64,000 nucleotides of DNA from JANRKH01 sp033763595. Lineage in GTDB: Bacteria > Pseudomonadota > Alphaproteobacteria > Rickettsiales > Rickettsiaceae. Position numbers and translations under genes: made by a program. The DNA is taken from the NCBI GenBank assembly GCA_033763595.1, contig JANRKH010000021.1, positions 1 through 64,000 of the forward strand, in the 5' to 3' direction. Numbering within the stretch: position 1 is the first letter of the stretch; every line of letters starts with the position of its first letter. The notes under the pieces are model-generated. The model was not told the origin of the DNA. It saw only the letters and a program-made list of their open reading frames with translations, and made no database searches. Of this stretch, positions 26,633-35,578 are shown one piece after another.

Positions 26633-27328
26633 ATGGTAAATCAACCATTAGAGCAAAAAAATAATAAGGAAACATCTTCGGTTTTTATCTCAAAGCAGGA
26701 AGTACGAGGGACATGGTATGACGACAGGTTGTCTAATGTTCTATTCCAAAGGAATATCTTAATTATAATCTCACTTCTTTGTCTTGTATGCTTATCTGTT
26801 GCGACTTATATAGTTGGACACGTAGCTACATCAAAATCTTTTGCCCCATTTGTTATAAGAATTGATGAAATAACTGGTAATACACAAGTAGTGAATCCTT
26901 CTACATTAAAAATTATTGGAGGTAACGAAGCGATCGCTAGGTATTTTATAAAAAAATATATAGTAGCGAGAGAGTCCTATAATCCAGTTGATTTTAAATA
27001 TAATCTTCAAACTGTTGTAAGGTTACTATCAACTCAGCGTGTATATAAGCAGTTTACTTCTTATATAAGGAATCCTGACAATGACCCATCAGCTAGATAT
27101 GGACAAAAGAATGTCACATACATAAAGGTCAAATCTATTTCTAAGCTAGAAAATAAATATTTCGTAAGGTTTGCTTTACATGAAGTGCAAGAGGATCAGA
27201 AAATATATGACAAAATCGCAACTTTATCTATAGACTATTTGCCCATGGAGCTTAGCGATCAAGACAAGGATGTTAATCCGATAGGTTTTCAAGTAACTGA
27301 TTATAGGGTAGATGATGATATGGCTTAA
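26633..27328 (+). CDS. virB8: Type IV secretion inner-membrane protein VirB8
   Basis: The 231-residue bitopic protein has a short cytoplasmic N-terminus, a single transmembrane helix near residues 40-65 (LIIISLLCLVCLSVATYIVG), and a periplasmic domain of the VirB8 fold with FAPFVIRIDEITGNTQVV, YIVARESYNPVDF and a tail ending QVTDYRVDD. VirB8 is a core scaffold of the VirB/D4 channel and binds VirB9 and VirB10. Length is normal. It opens the operon virB8-virB9-virB10-virB11-virD4. Rickettsiales often carry two virB8 copies; this is the only one in the window. Confidence 0.94.
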   Translation: MVNQPLEQKNNKETSSVFISKQEVRGTWYDDRLSNVLFQRNILIIISLLCLVCLSVATYIVGHVATSKSFAPFVIRIDEITGNTQVVNPSTLKIIGGNEAIARYFIKKYIVARESYNPVDFKYNLQTVVRLLSTQRVYKQFTSYIRNPDNDPSARYGQKNVTYIKVKSISKLENKYFVRFALHEVQEDQKIYDKIATLSIDYLPMELSDQDKDVNPIGFQVTDYRVDDDMA

Positions 27329-27491
27329 ACCGGCAGATCTTTTGCATAAACTAATTATTTTTACATTATGCCTCTTTCGTAACCTTAACTTAAGTGGCAA
27401 TTTTCTCGTCAAAAATGCTTTTCGCTACTCTTTATATTTATTTATGTTCCGGTGCTCAGCTGCTTTTTTACTAAAGATTCCTAAATCATTT

Positions 27492-27911
27492 ATGGGTTAT
27501 CCAAGAGGTGTGGTATTAGCATTAGTGGTCATTAGCATGAACCATTCTGTTTATGGATTTGATAGTGATATTCCACTTACTAAAGACACAAGAATAAAGT
27601 CTTACATATATAACCCAAGTGAAGTATATTTGTTGGTTTTGCACTTTGGCTATCAATCACATATAGAATTTGCTAAGGGAGAGCAAGTTGAAACTATATC
27701 AATGGGTGAAACTTATGCATGGAAAATTACCCCTTTGCATAATATTCTATTCATAAGGCCCCTTGAGAAAAACATTAAGACTAATATGACAATTATAACT
27801 AACAGAAGAACGTACCAGTTTGATCTTGTTGCAAAGGAGCTTGAAGAAGGCGAAGAAGAAGATTTAGTATATAAAATTAAGTTTATATACCCAAAAAAAT
27901 CAAAGAAATAA
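27492..27911 (+). CDS. virB9: VirB9 consisting of the N-terminal domain only
   Basis: The 139-residue product has a signal peptide (residues 1-22, hydrophobic core GVVLALVVISM, likely cut after VYG) and one VirB9 N-terminal domain: DIPLTKDTRIKSYIYNPSEV, VLHFGYQSHIEFA, ETYAWKITP, NMTIITNRRTYQFDL, ending near KIKFIYP. The C-terminal domain of about 90-100 residues, which in VirB9 contacts VirB7 and the VirB10 pore, is absent. The stop is followed at once by the virB10 ribosome site, so this is not a split frame. The frame is open upstream to an ATG at 27312, overlapping virB8; 27492 is preferred because the signal peptide starts there. Truncated second VirB9 copies are known in Rickettsiales. 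Confidence 0.85.
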   Translation: MGYPRGVVLALVVISMNHSVYGFDSDIPLTKDTRIKSYIYNPSEVYLLVLHFGYQSHIEFAKGEQVETISMGETYAWKITPLHNILFIRPLEKNIKTNMTIITNRRTYQFDLVAKELEEGEEEDLVYKIKFIYPKKSKK

Positions 27912-27917
27912 CTCTTT

Positions 27918-27924
27918 AAGGAGG
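27918..27924 (+). promoter_or_regulatory. Strong ribosome binding site of virB10
   Basis: AAGGAGG sits six bases before the ATG at 27931. It fixes that start: the ATG at 27926 would stop after two codons. Confidence 0.8.
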
Positions 27925-27930
27925 TATGAA

Positions 27931-29448
27931 ATGAAAGGGCAAAAAGAGTCAAAAGAAGTTCAAAAAACTGATATTCCGAAAGTGAATGTTGAGCTTTCTA
28001 AAATAGCTTCTAACCCAAAACAAAAAAACTTGCTAATTTTGATTGCGGTGGTAATTGCGGGATATGCTACATATAGTTTTATGTTTGTTAAAAAAGAGCA
28101 AAAAATCGTCGAAGAGAAGATACCAGAGCCAAAAAAAGTCTATCAGCCAGCAAGGCAAGTTGATTATTCAAGCACACTTCAGCTCCCTGAGTTACCAGAT
28201 GCTCCAAAACTTTCTGCTCCTAAAACTGTAGAAATTACTCAAAAAGATAGCGATGCGCATAAAGAGGACTCAGAACCTCTTGTGGTTATTAAGGAAGTAG
28301 AGCAAAAGCAAGATTCTACATTGCCTATTCCCCAGGCTGTTGATCCTAATGCAATAACGGCGGCAAAACTAGTACCAGCAGATCTGCCAGAACTCGCAAC
28401 ATCATCGTCTAAAAAAAATGATGATATAAGTGTCCTACCATCAAAAACCGTATCTGATGCAGCTAAAAAACGAAAGCAAGATAAGAGGAAGTCGTCTATA
28501 ATACTTGTGTCGGGAGTGCAAAAACCAACAATAGAAGAAATTGATAAAAATTTATCATTTATTAAACGCCCTGCTTTAGAGAATGTTCTAACGAAGGGTA
28601 AAATCATTGACGCTGTTACTGAAAATGCCATAAGCTCAGATTTTCCCGCAGAAGTAAAGGCGGTCATAGTTAACGACGTGTATTCTGAGAGTGGTAAAAC
28701 TATCTTAATACCTAAGGGTTCAAGGGTTTTCGGAATCGCAACCCCTGTGATTGATAGCGCAAAAGCAAGAATAAATATTAAGTGGGCAAGAATAGATTTA
28801 CCAACTGGTTATATTTTAAACCTAATTGGCACCGGGATAGACGGACTTGGTAGAGGTGGAAATATGGCGAGACTAGACGCAAGAATTAAAGAAAAGCTTG
28901 CGAATTCAGCTCTTAGCACTGGTCTTAATGTCGCGTTTGCCAGTATGCTTGATGAACTTGTAAAGCCTAAAGATACAGCCTCAGGTAGCACAAGTAGCAC
29001 TGAATATACAAAACTCAAAGATTCAGTTCAGGCTGCGTACGATGATACAAATACTACAGATTCACAGAAGCTTGTAACAATGTGCGATGCGGCAAAAAAT
29101 TCTATAAGTGATGCATCAAGCACAACATATTCATCTATCCAGTCATATTGTACCTCAATTTACTCTTATAATGTTTCTGATGCTCAGAGAAAAGATATTT
29201 TATATAATGAGCTTATCGGACTAACACAGACTTCCGAGGCTACTAATGCTTCTGGTGAAAAGTCCAAAGCTCAGTTAGCAACAGAGCAAGGCATGCAGGA
29301 TTTCTCTGCTACAGTCAAGGAGATATTAGTCCAATCAACGCCAAAGCCAGCTGTGACTCTTGATCAAGGCTCACATGTAAGAATTTTTGTAGATAAAGAT
29401 TATTCTTTTCCTAAATCAGCTATTTCAGGTTCGAGGTTGCTACAATGA
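27931..29448 (+). CDS. virB10: Type IV secretion channel protein VirB10
   Basis: The 505-residue protein spans both membranes. It has a cytoplasmic N-terminus, a transmembrane helix near residues 33-50 (LLILIAVVIAGYATYSFMF), a proline-rich periplasmic stretch (about 60-170), and the TrbI/VirB10 barrel domain from about 210 (KGKIIDAVTENAISSDFPAE, GKTILIPKGSRVFG, NIKWARIDLPTGY). Near the usual antenna region the domain carries a Ser/Thr/Asp-rich insertion of roughly 100 residues (about 350-455) with two cysteines, before the closing strand GSHVRIFVDKDYSF. It overlaps virB11 by four bases (ATGA). The insertion may alter the pore at the outer membrane (inference). Confidence 0.94.
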   Translation: MKGQKESKEVQKTDIPKVNVELSKIASNPKQKNLLILIAVVIAGYATYSFMFVKKEQKIVEEKIPEPKKVYQPARQVDYSSTLQLPELPDAPKLSAPKTVEITQKDSDAHKEDSEPLVVIKEVEQKQDSTLPIPQAVDPNAITAAKLVPADLPELATSSSKKNDDISVLPSKTVSDAAKKRKQDKRKSSIILVSGVQKPTIEEIDKNLSFIKRPALENVLTKGKIIDAVTENAISSDFPAEVKAVIVNDVYSESGKTILIPKGSRVFGIATPVIDSAKARINIKWARIDLPTGYILNLIGTGIDGLGRGGNMARLDARIKEKLANSALSTGLNVAFASMLDELVKPKDTASGSTSSTEYTKLKDSVQAAYDDTNTTDSQKLVTMCDAAKNSISDASSTTYSSIQSYCTSIYSYNVSDAQRKDILYNELIGLTQTSEATNASGEKSKAQLATEQGMQDFSATVKEILVQSTPKPAVTLDQGSHVRIFVDKDYSFPKSAISGSRLLQ

Positions 29449-30434
29449 GCTACGCTGCCTTAGAGAAATATCTACAACCTTTTAGGGCATTATTTGCAGA
29501 AGAGGGTCTAAATGAGATAATGGTTAATAAACCTGGAGAAGCATGGGTAGAAAAAAGGGGCGAGCAAAGAAAGGAGGTAATACCAGAAATTGACCTAGAT
29601 CACCTGCTAGGACTTGGCAGGTTAATAGCACAATCAACTGAGCAAGTAATTTCCGAAGAGACTCCTCTTTTATCTGCTACGCTTCCTATTGGATATAGAA
29701 TTCAGGTAGTGTTCCCGCCTGTTTGTGAGCCTGGTAACGTTGCAATGTCTATAAGAAAATTTAGTCAGGTGCAATATACTTTGGATGATTATGAAAAAAT
29801 GGGAGCATTTAGTACAACAGTCACAAAGTCTCTCGAAAATCCTGATGATAAAATTCTATCAGATTATTTAAAAAATAATAAAATTAAAGACTTTATATCT
29901 CATGCTATTAAGTGCAAGAAAAATATAATTATAAGCGGCGGTACTTCAACCGGTAAAACAACTTTTACAAATGCCGCATTACTTGCAATTCCTGAAGATG
30001 AGCGGATTATTACAGTAGAAGATGCAAGGGAAATTCAACTTCCGAAACATCCAAACAGGCTCCATCTTGTTGCGTCAAAGGGGGGGCAGGGAAGAGCAAA
30101 AGTATCTACGCAAGATCTAATTGAGGCATGTCTGAGGCTTAGACCAGATAGAATTATTGTAGGAGAGCTAAGGGGCAAGGAGGCATTTAGTTTTTTACGT
30201 GCTATAAACACTGGTCATCCTGGTTCTATTTCAACTTTGCATGCAGATACACCGGAGATGGCGCTAGAGCAGCTTAAGCTTATGGTTATGCAGGCAGGAC
30301 TTGGTATGCCGCCTGATGAAATTGGCAAGTACATTCACTCAGTCGTTGATATTGTGATTCAGTTAAAAAGGGGAGATAGCGGAACAAGATACATATCCCA
30401 GGTATATTATAAAGACAAGGAACTAAAAAACTAA
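29445..30434 (+). CDS. virB11: Type IV secretion ATPase VirB11
   Basis: The 329-residue hexameric ATPase is of the VirB11/PulE family. Walker A is SGGTSTGKTTFTNA near residue 166. ITVEDAREIQLPKHPN gives the Asp box, LRPDRIIVGELRGKEAF the Walker B segment, and NTGHPGSISTLHAD the His box. It powers pilus assembly and substrate export together with VirB4 and VirD4. It overlaps virB10 by four bases and precedes virD4 by nine. Length is normal. Confidence 0.96.
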   Translation: MSYAALEKYLQPFRALFAEEGLNEIMVNKPGEAWVEKRGEQRKEVIPEIDLDHLLGLGRLIAQSTEQVISEETPLLSATLPIGYRIQVVFPPVCEPGNVAMSIRKFSQVQYTLDDYEKMGAFSTTVTKSLENPDDKILSDYLKNNKIKDFISHAIKCKKNIIISGGTSTGKTTFTNAALLAIPEDERIITVEDAREIQLPKHPNRLHLVASKGGQGRAKVSTQDLIEACLRLRPDRIIVGELRGKEAFSFLRAINTGHPGSISTLHADTPEMALEQLKLMVMQAGLGMPPDEIGKYIHSVVDIVIQLKRGDSGTRYISQVYYKDKELKN

Positions 30435-30443
30435 AGGAAATCT

Positions 30444-32237
30444 ATGAATTATAGTGTTAGTGTACAAAAATTTTTCAGTCAGATTTTTTTACATTTGTTT
30501 TTAGCGTCAATAATCATTTGGGCGTCTGGATGTTGTATATCAGTTGTTACAGGCGAATACTCGGCAGTTGGAATAAATGCTGTACCATACTCGATATTTT
30601 ACAAATGGGCAAAATGGCTAGTAGAGTCATATAATGATATAAGCATATTAGCAGATATCGAAAATTTTGGATATTTGAAGATCAAAATTATAACTGCAGG
30701 ACTAGTACCTTTTGTGTTAGCATCTATTCCTTATTATATTTACTGGGATAACATTGTAGAATTGAATATTTTTGCCGAAGGTGAAAAAATTCACGGCGAT
30801 GCCAAATGGGGTTCATCATACGATATCAAAAGAGCGGGTCTTAGGGCAAAAAAAGGTATGATTTTGGGTGTAGATAACACAGGTTACTATGTCGCAGGAG
30901 ATTTTCAGCATGCTCTATTATTTGCCCCTACTGGATCTGGTAAGGGCGTTGGGTTTGTAATACCAAATTTGCTTTTTTGGGAAGATTCTATAATTGTGCA
31001 CGATATAAAACTCGAAAACTATGATCTCACATCTGGCTGGAGGGCTTCGCAGGGGCAAAAATGTTATGTTTGGGAACCTGCAAATCCGGACGGCATATCT
31101 CATTGCTATAATCCACTTGATTGGGTAAGTTCTAAGCCGGGGCAAATGGTCGATGATGTGCAAAAAATATGTAATTTGGTGTTGCCAAAACAAGATTTCT
31201 GGGAAAATGAAGCAAGAAGCTTACTACTTGCTGTGATATTATATTTGATCGCGGACCCTAATAAAGTCGCAACATTTGGCGAGGTGGTCAGGACCATGAG
31301 AAGCGACGATGTCGCCTATACTTTTGCAGTTGTTTTAGATACAATGGGAGGAGAGATTCACCCAGTTGCATATATGAACCTAGCTGCGTTTTTACAAAAA
31401 GCCGATAAAGAAAGATCTGGCGTAATTTCTACACTAAATTCTTCTCTGGAGTTATGGGCAAACCCACTTATAGATTCTACAACTGCAAGGTCAGATTTTA
31501 ATTTCATGAATATCAAAAGGGAAAAAACAACAATATACGTCGGCCTGACTCCTGATAACATAGCAAGACTAACAAGGCTTATGCAGGTGTTTTATCAGCA
31601 AGCTACAGAGTTTTTAAGTAGAAAAATACCAGATAAAAAAGAAGAACCTTACGGTGTTATGTTTTTAATGGATGAATTTCCAACCCTTGGGAAAATGGAG
31701 CAATTTAAAACAGGTATAGCATATTTTAGAGGCTACAGAGTGCGGTTGTTTTTGATTGTACAAGATACTCAGCAGCTCAAGGGAATTTATGAGGATTCTG
31801 GTATGAATTCTTTCCTATCAAACTCAACTTTCAGAATCACATTCTCAGCTAACAACTACGAGACTGCCAATTTAATCTCTCAGTTATGTGGTAATAAAAC
31901 GGTTGAGTCAAAGTCTTATAGTAGAAAAGTGATAGAGTTCGCTCCTTTAAATCAATCTGTGAGTATTTCTAAAACATCAAGGGCGTTACTATTACCTCAG
32001 GAAGTTATGTTACTTCCAAGAGATGAGCAAATTTTACTCATTGAATCTTACCCGCCTATCAAATCAAAAAAGATCATATACTTCAAGGATAGTTTTTTTA
32101 CCGCAAGATTACTTCCTCCTGTTTTTGTCCCTACTCAAAAGCCATATGATCCAAATGCAAATTCAGAGCAAGAGACAGGAAATCAACCAAACGACGATGA
32201 AGCTGCAGATGACTTAGAAAATGAAGAGCAGCAGTAA
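30444..32237 (+). CDS. virD4: Type IV coupling protein VirD4
   Basis: The 597-residue coupling ATPase selects substrates for the secretion channel. N-terminal membrane helices lie around residues 10-35 and 80-105. Walker A is LFAPTGSGKGVGFVIPNLL near 158, and Walker B is MFLMDEFPTLGKMEQF near 410. The C-terminus ends with an acidic, Gln/Asn-rich tail (DDEAADDLENEEQQ), often involved in substrate choice. It is the last gene of the operon; degraded family C repeat sequence follows within 30 bp. Confidence 0.95.
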   Translation: MNYSVSVQKFFSQIFLHLFLASIIIWASGCCISVVTGEYSAVGINAVPYSIFYKWAKWLVESYNDISILADIENFGYLKIKIITAGLVPFVLASIPYYIYWDNIVELNIFAEGEKIHGDAKWGSSYDIKRAGLRAKKGMILGVDNTGYYVAGDFQHALLFAPTGSGKGVGFVIPNLLFWEDSIIVHDIKLENYDLTSGWRASQGQKCYVWEPANPDGISHCYNPLDWVSSKPGQMVDDVQKICNLVLPKQDFWENEARSLLLAVILYLIADPNKVATFGEVVRTMRSDDVAYTFAVVLDTMGGEIHPVAYMNLAAFLQKADKERSGVISTLNSSLELWANPLIDSTTARSDFNFMNIKREKTTIYVGLTPDNIARLTRLMQVFYQQATEFLSRKIPDKKEEPYGVMFLMDEFPTLGKMEQFKTGIAYFRGYRVRLFLIVQDTQQLKGIYEDSGMNSFLSNSTFRITFSANNYETANLISQLCGNKTVESKSYSRKVIEFAPLNQSVSISKTSRALLLPQEVMLLPRDEQILLIESYPPIKSKKIIYFKDSFFTARLLPPVFVPTQKPYDPNANSEQETGNQPNDDEAADDLENEEQQ

Positions 32238-32261
32238 TAAACCAACTCCTTAAAATTGAGC

Positions 32262-32505
32262 CTAAACATATGAATTTTAGCCCAAGGTCCTCTGCGGAAA
32301 GCTTATGTAAATAAGTGCGCAGGGCCTGTGAGACCAGCCGCACTTTGTATTGATCATTTCATTGGATTATTTATAGTCTTTTAGGTTGGATTAGATACTA
32401 GGCGCGAGGAGAGAAGCCTATGAGTATTAGGTGAGCGACGAGTCAACAACGTAGCTAATTCAACATAAAAGACTATAGTTCGGTCATTGAAAAATGGGAT
32501 GCGAG
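32262..32505 (+). repeat. Family C repeat split by a family B insertion
   Basis: The left part (CATATGAATTTTAGCC, AATAAGTGCGCAGGGCC, GTATTGATCATTTCATT) matches the reverse of the copy at 46227-46350. The right end GAAAAATGGGATGCGAGATT resumes after the family B element at 32372-32477. It lies directly after virD4. Confidence 0.65.
32372..32477 (+). mobile_element. Family B element (106 bp, MITE-like)
   Basis: Identical to the copy at 23895-24000, with intact ends TATAGTC/GACTATA, and inserted within a family C repeat. Confidence 0.85.
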
Positions 32506-33080
32506 ATTATACTGCAGAGATTTGATCTGCATGATGAGGGATATGAACTTGTACAACTAGTACAAAAATCAAAAACACACTTGACATGAGAATGTTAATA
32601 ACCTATTAATAGTTTTATGTGAGTTTTATGTCACAGTTTTTGTTTTGTTTAAGTCAAAGTAACGGCATAAGTAAATACGTTTTGGTTAGTGTAGGTGGTT
32701 AATTGAACTAGCTGAGATATGTTGATTTTCTAACTCGAAAAATTTTTCCGGACTCCGGACTATTTAAGATTTTAATTTGCAAGTTTAGTTTGCTGATTTT
32801 TGAGTTTGTGATTTTGATGGCGGAGTTGATCACTGATTGTATCTTGATTTGTAGAGTTATTTCTCAGATAAATTTTTCGTTCATGTTTTGAAAATTAGGA
32901 TTTATTTTGAAAGTAAATATTACGGATAGATTTAGGCGTATATTTTGATCGTTATTTTGATTAAAGCAATACTCCGATCCTTAGTAATATATAGATTTCA
33001 ATATAAAATTACCACTTATGGGCTCTTCAAAAACTTATATTCGTGAAATTTATTTTAAACTAATGTAATACGAGGTTTTT
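32506..33080. other. 575-bp gap upstream of the ankyrin gene, no gene seen
   Basis: No convincing frame or RNA. It includes the short inverted repeat TCCGGACTCCGGA near 32748 and AT-rich sequence before the ankyrin gene. A long 5' leader or promoter region is possible but not shown. Confidence 0.45.
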
Positions 33081-34382
33081 ATGTTTCAAACAATTATAGA
33101 TTTTTTCAAATGGTTCATTAACGGTTGCCAGAACTTTTTCTACAGAAATAGTCAGCTTCTTACTGCCGCTAAAGAAGGCGATGCACAAAAGATTGATGAT
33201 CTTGTTAAAGCTGGCGCTTTTGTGAATGCAAAAGGCATTTTATCGGGAGATTCAGCTCTTATAATAGCTATTAAGGAAAATAAAAAAGAGGCAATCGCAA
33301 AGCTTTTAGAGCTAAAAGCGGATCCGAACCTTAAGGATGCAAAAGGCAAAACCCCGCTGGAACATGCCGTGAGAACTCTGAATTCAGATGCAATCAAGGC
33401 GCTGTTCGATAATGGCGCAGATGTTAACCAAGTTTCCAAATCAGGTGAGAATTTATTTAGCGTTGCGTTTTCTTTGCTCAAAAAACAATCAGAGGATTAT
33501 CAAGATGATTCTGATGACCAAACCGTGGCAGATGATAATCGCTCAGTAAACACAGTTATTAAGACGCTTTTTTCAAATGAAAAACTTGATTTTACCAAGT
33601 TTGGAAAAGAAAACCCGTTATTAAAAGCGTATAAGAGTGATATTGACTTGGCAAAAAATATTCTTGAGGATAGTGTTATTAATCAAATCACAAAAGACAA
33701 ACTGATTTCATCTGCTATAAAAATAGTTCAGGAGACTAAAGATGATGCTTTATTGGAAGATTTTGTGCAATTTATTAGAAAATCTACTCAAGATCCTTTT
33801 GTTTCAACTACTTCAGCTCCTTTATATTCAGCACTAACACTTGGCGGTAATGAGGCAGTCAAAAAATTACTCAAATTAGCGGCTAGCAAAGCAGAAGTAG
33901 ACAAGATTGTATCTGATGCATTCGTTCAGGCAGCAAGAGAGGGTGACTCTGATACAACTGAAAAGCTATTAGCTGAATTGCAAAGAAGGGTCATCATAGA
34001 TGATGAATTGGACTTTTCTGGTAAGTTTACTCAAGCATATTATGAGGCATGGTCTAAAGGTCATACTGACGTTGCAAAAATAATATCTGGAAAAGTGTCT
34101 ATAGATCTAACGCAAGAAATAACTTTAGGGGGTGAAGAAAAAGTTGCAGCTAATATTGCTTTACCTAATGTATCTTTCGTAAGAAATACTTTAGCATCTA
34201 AATCAGGGGATCGTATCTATGTTGTTAAGGATGACTATACTCAAGAAGAATTGAAAGTTATGAAACACAATATTCCAAGCTACTTAGATTTTGACCCTAA
34301 AGATCTAGATGCCAGTGGGCTTGGCTCCATCCTCGGCGCACCTACGTTTACAGGCGTAAATATAGACGAACATTTTGGCTAA
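33081..34382 (+). CDS. Ankyrin-repeat protein
   Basis: The 433-residue protein has about three ankyrin repeats near residues 25-120: LLTAAKEGDAQKIDDLVKAG, SALIIAIKENKKEAIAKLLE, and TPLEHAVRTLNSDAIKALFD then NGADVNQ. Further degenerate repeats appear in the middle (SALTLGGNEAVKKLLKLAA, FVQAAREGDSDTTEKLLAEL). There is no clear signal peptide; a hydrophobic/aromatic start (FQTIIDFFKWFINGCQNFF) could be an amphipathic helix. Ankyrin proteins of intracellular bacteria are often sent into the host by type IV secretion; this role is inferred only. It lies about 850 bp after the vir operon. Confidence 0.87.
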   Translation: MFQTIIDFFKWFINGCQNFFYRNSQLLTAAKEGDAQKIDDLVKAGAFVNAKGILSGDSALIIAIKENKKEAIAKLLELKADPNLKDAKGKTPLEHAVRTLNSDAIKALFDNGADVNQVSKSGENLFSVAFSLLKKQSEDYQDDSDDQTVADDNRSVNTVIKTLFSNEKLDFTKFGKENPLLKAYKSDIDLAKNILEDSVINQITKDKLISSAIKIVQETKDDALLEDFVQFIRKSTQDPFVSTTSAPLYSALTLGGNEAVKKLLKLAASKAEVDKIVSDAFVQAAREGDSDTTEKLLAELQRRVIIDDELDFSGKFTQAYYEAWSKGHTDVAKIISGKVSIDLTQEITLGGEEKVAANIALPNVSFVRNTLASKSGDRIYVVKDDYTQEELKVMKHNIPSYLDFDPKDLDASGLGSILGAPTFTGVNIDEHFG

Positions 34383-34510
34383 TGATCGACCGAATTCTTG
34401 TGTTTTATTGATAAATTAATTGTGATTAATGGAGACCTCGGATTTGTTTATGCTCTAATGAACAAACTAAGGAGTCTCCATGGAATCAGTGTATTATTAG
34501 ATACAAGAAT

Positions 34511-34659
34511 AGATCTCTCCGGACACTCGCTTACTTGCAAGCTAGTAGCAGGCGCAGGCGGAGCGCAAAACCGCAAGCGTAACAGAGGCACGTGAGGATT
34601 CTGCTATACTTGCGCAAGGCGCAATTGCCTCTAGGAGTAGAGTTTTTAGGAGAGGAGCT
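34511..34659 (+). repeat. Family D repeat
   Basis: A 149-bp copy from AGATCTCTCCGGACACTCG to TTTAGGAGAGGAGCTC. It shares GGCGGAGCGCAAAACCGCA and ACGTGAGGATTCTGCTATAC with the copy at 57875-58101. Its left inner arm is shorter than in that copy. It occupies part of the gap between the ankyrin gene and the convergent orphan gene; a short open frame here is not convincing. Confidence 0.75.
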
Positions 34660-34767
34660 CTAATGAATTTCGTAGGTTTCGCCTATCTACGCTCGTATTT
34701 TTATACGCTAAAGCTTGCTCGCCTTAAAATTTATGCGCAGAGTTTAATACTATATACTTTTTATGAA

Positions 34768-35235
34768 TTATAAAGCTGGATTCAGATGTAAGGACTCTGA
34801 TTCACCAACAAGACCCTGGGTATCATTTAGTTCTATTGTTTGAAATTCATCCTCTGCGACTGTATGAGAATGTTTATCTTGTTGTTTTAGTATTGCTATT
34901 ATATCGTCTTGAGATGCTTCTTTTTGATCAAGTGAGTAATAATACTCAAACATTTCAACAGCTAACACTGCTGAAAATAATACTGTGTGCACTGCCGCAG
35001 CATATAAAAAAATGCTAGCAGCTGTATCGCAAAAAACCATTAAACTTACAGGGATTGACATTCCGATAGCTTCCATTATAAAAGCAACTGATGTTCCGCC
35101 CGTCCAAAATATGTCTGATGCTACTGGACCGATTACACTCGCAATCCCAGTAATTATCGCATAATCCGCTGCGCCCTGCAATGCTACAAAGGCATTTGTT
35201 TTAAGCGTGTCAAGATAGCTACTAATTGTGATCAT
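34768..35235 (-). CDS. Orphan membrane protein
   Basis: Family not recognised. The 155-residue protein has three or so hydrophobic segments in its first 95 residues: YAIITGIASVIGPVAS, then FIMEAIGMSIPVSLMVF, then SIFLYAAAVHTVLFSAVLA. An acidic polar tail follows (EYYYSLDQKEASQDDI, then HTVAEDEFQTIELND). No catalytic motif is seen. The layout of membrane segments plus acidic tail resembles the small proteins at 15.5-17.5 kb, but no sequence similarity is evident. Confidence 0.65.
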   Translation of the reverse strand: MITISSYLDTLKTNAFVALQGAADYAIITGIASVIGPVASDIFWTGGTSVAFIMEAIGMSIPVSLMVFCDTAASIFLYAAAVHTVLFSAVLAVEMFEYYYSLDQKEASQDDIIAILKQQDKHSHTVAEDEFQTIELNDTQGLVGESESLHLNPAL

Positions 35236-35364
35236 ACATTTCTCTTGTAAATTTATCTCGCATTATACATTAATTCAATAAAATAACAAGTAAATTTTTT
35301 AAGAAATATGTAGTAATTTTTTAGAAATATTTTCTATTTTTTTCTATTATGTTTGTAATGATAC

Positions 35365-35470
35365 TATAGTCTTTTAGGTTGGATTAGATACTAGGCGCGA
35401 GGAGAGAAGCCTATGAGTATTAGGTGAGCGACGAGTCAACAACGTAGCTAATTCAACCTAAAAGACTATA
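35365..35470 (+). mobile_element. Family B element (106 bp, MITE-like)
   Basis: One base different from the copies at 23895 and 32372 (right arm CAACCTAAAAG instead of CAACATAAAAG), which makes its inverted ends even more complete. It sits five bases before a family A copy. Confidence 0.85.
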
Positions 35471-35475
35471 TATTA

Positions 35476-35578
35476 TACCAAATCCCAGATTAAATAATAC
35501 TAGGAGCAAGTCACGAAGCCTACTACATGCTAGGTGAGCGACGAGCGACGAAGTAGTACTTAAAAATGGGATTTGGTA
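35476..35578 (+). repeat. Family A palindromic repeat
   Basis: A 103-bp copy with ends TACCAAATCCCAGATTAAAT and ATGGGATTTGGTA. The remaining 230 bases before the outer-membrane protein genes show no gene and presumably hold their promoter. Confidence 0.9.

Noticed and set aside
27312..27491. An open upstream extension of virB9 by 60 codons, and a possible tiny virB7 in this stretch
   Set aside because: A proper signal peptide begins at 27492. The only short frame with a cysteine (MLFATLYIYLCSGAQ) lacks a good lipobox, so virB7 was not called.
34398..34595. A 65-codon frame after the ankyrin gene
   Set aside because: Its second half is family D repeat sequence and it has no recognisable features.
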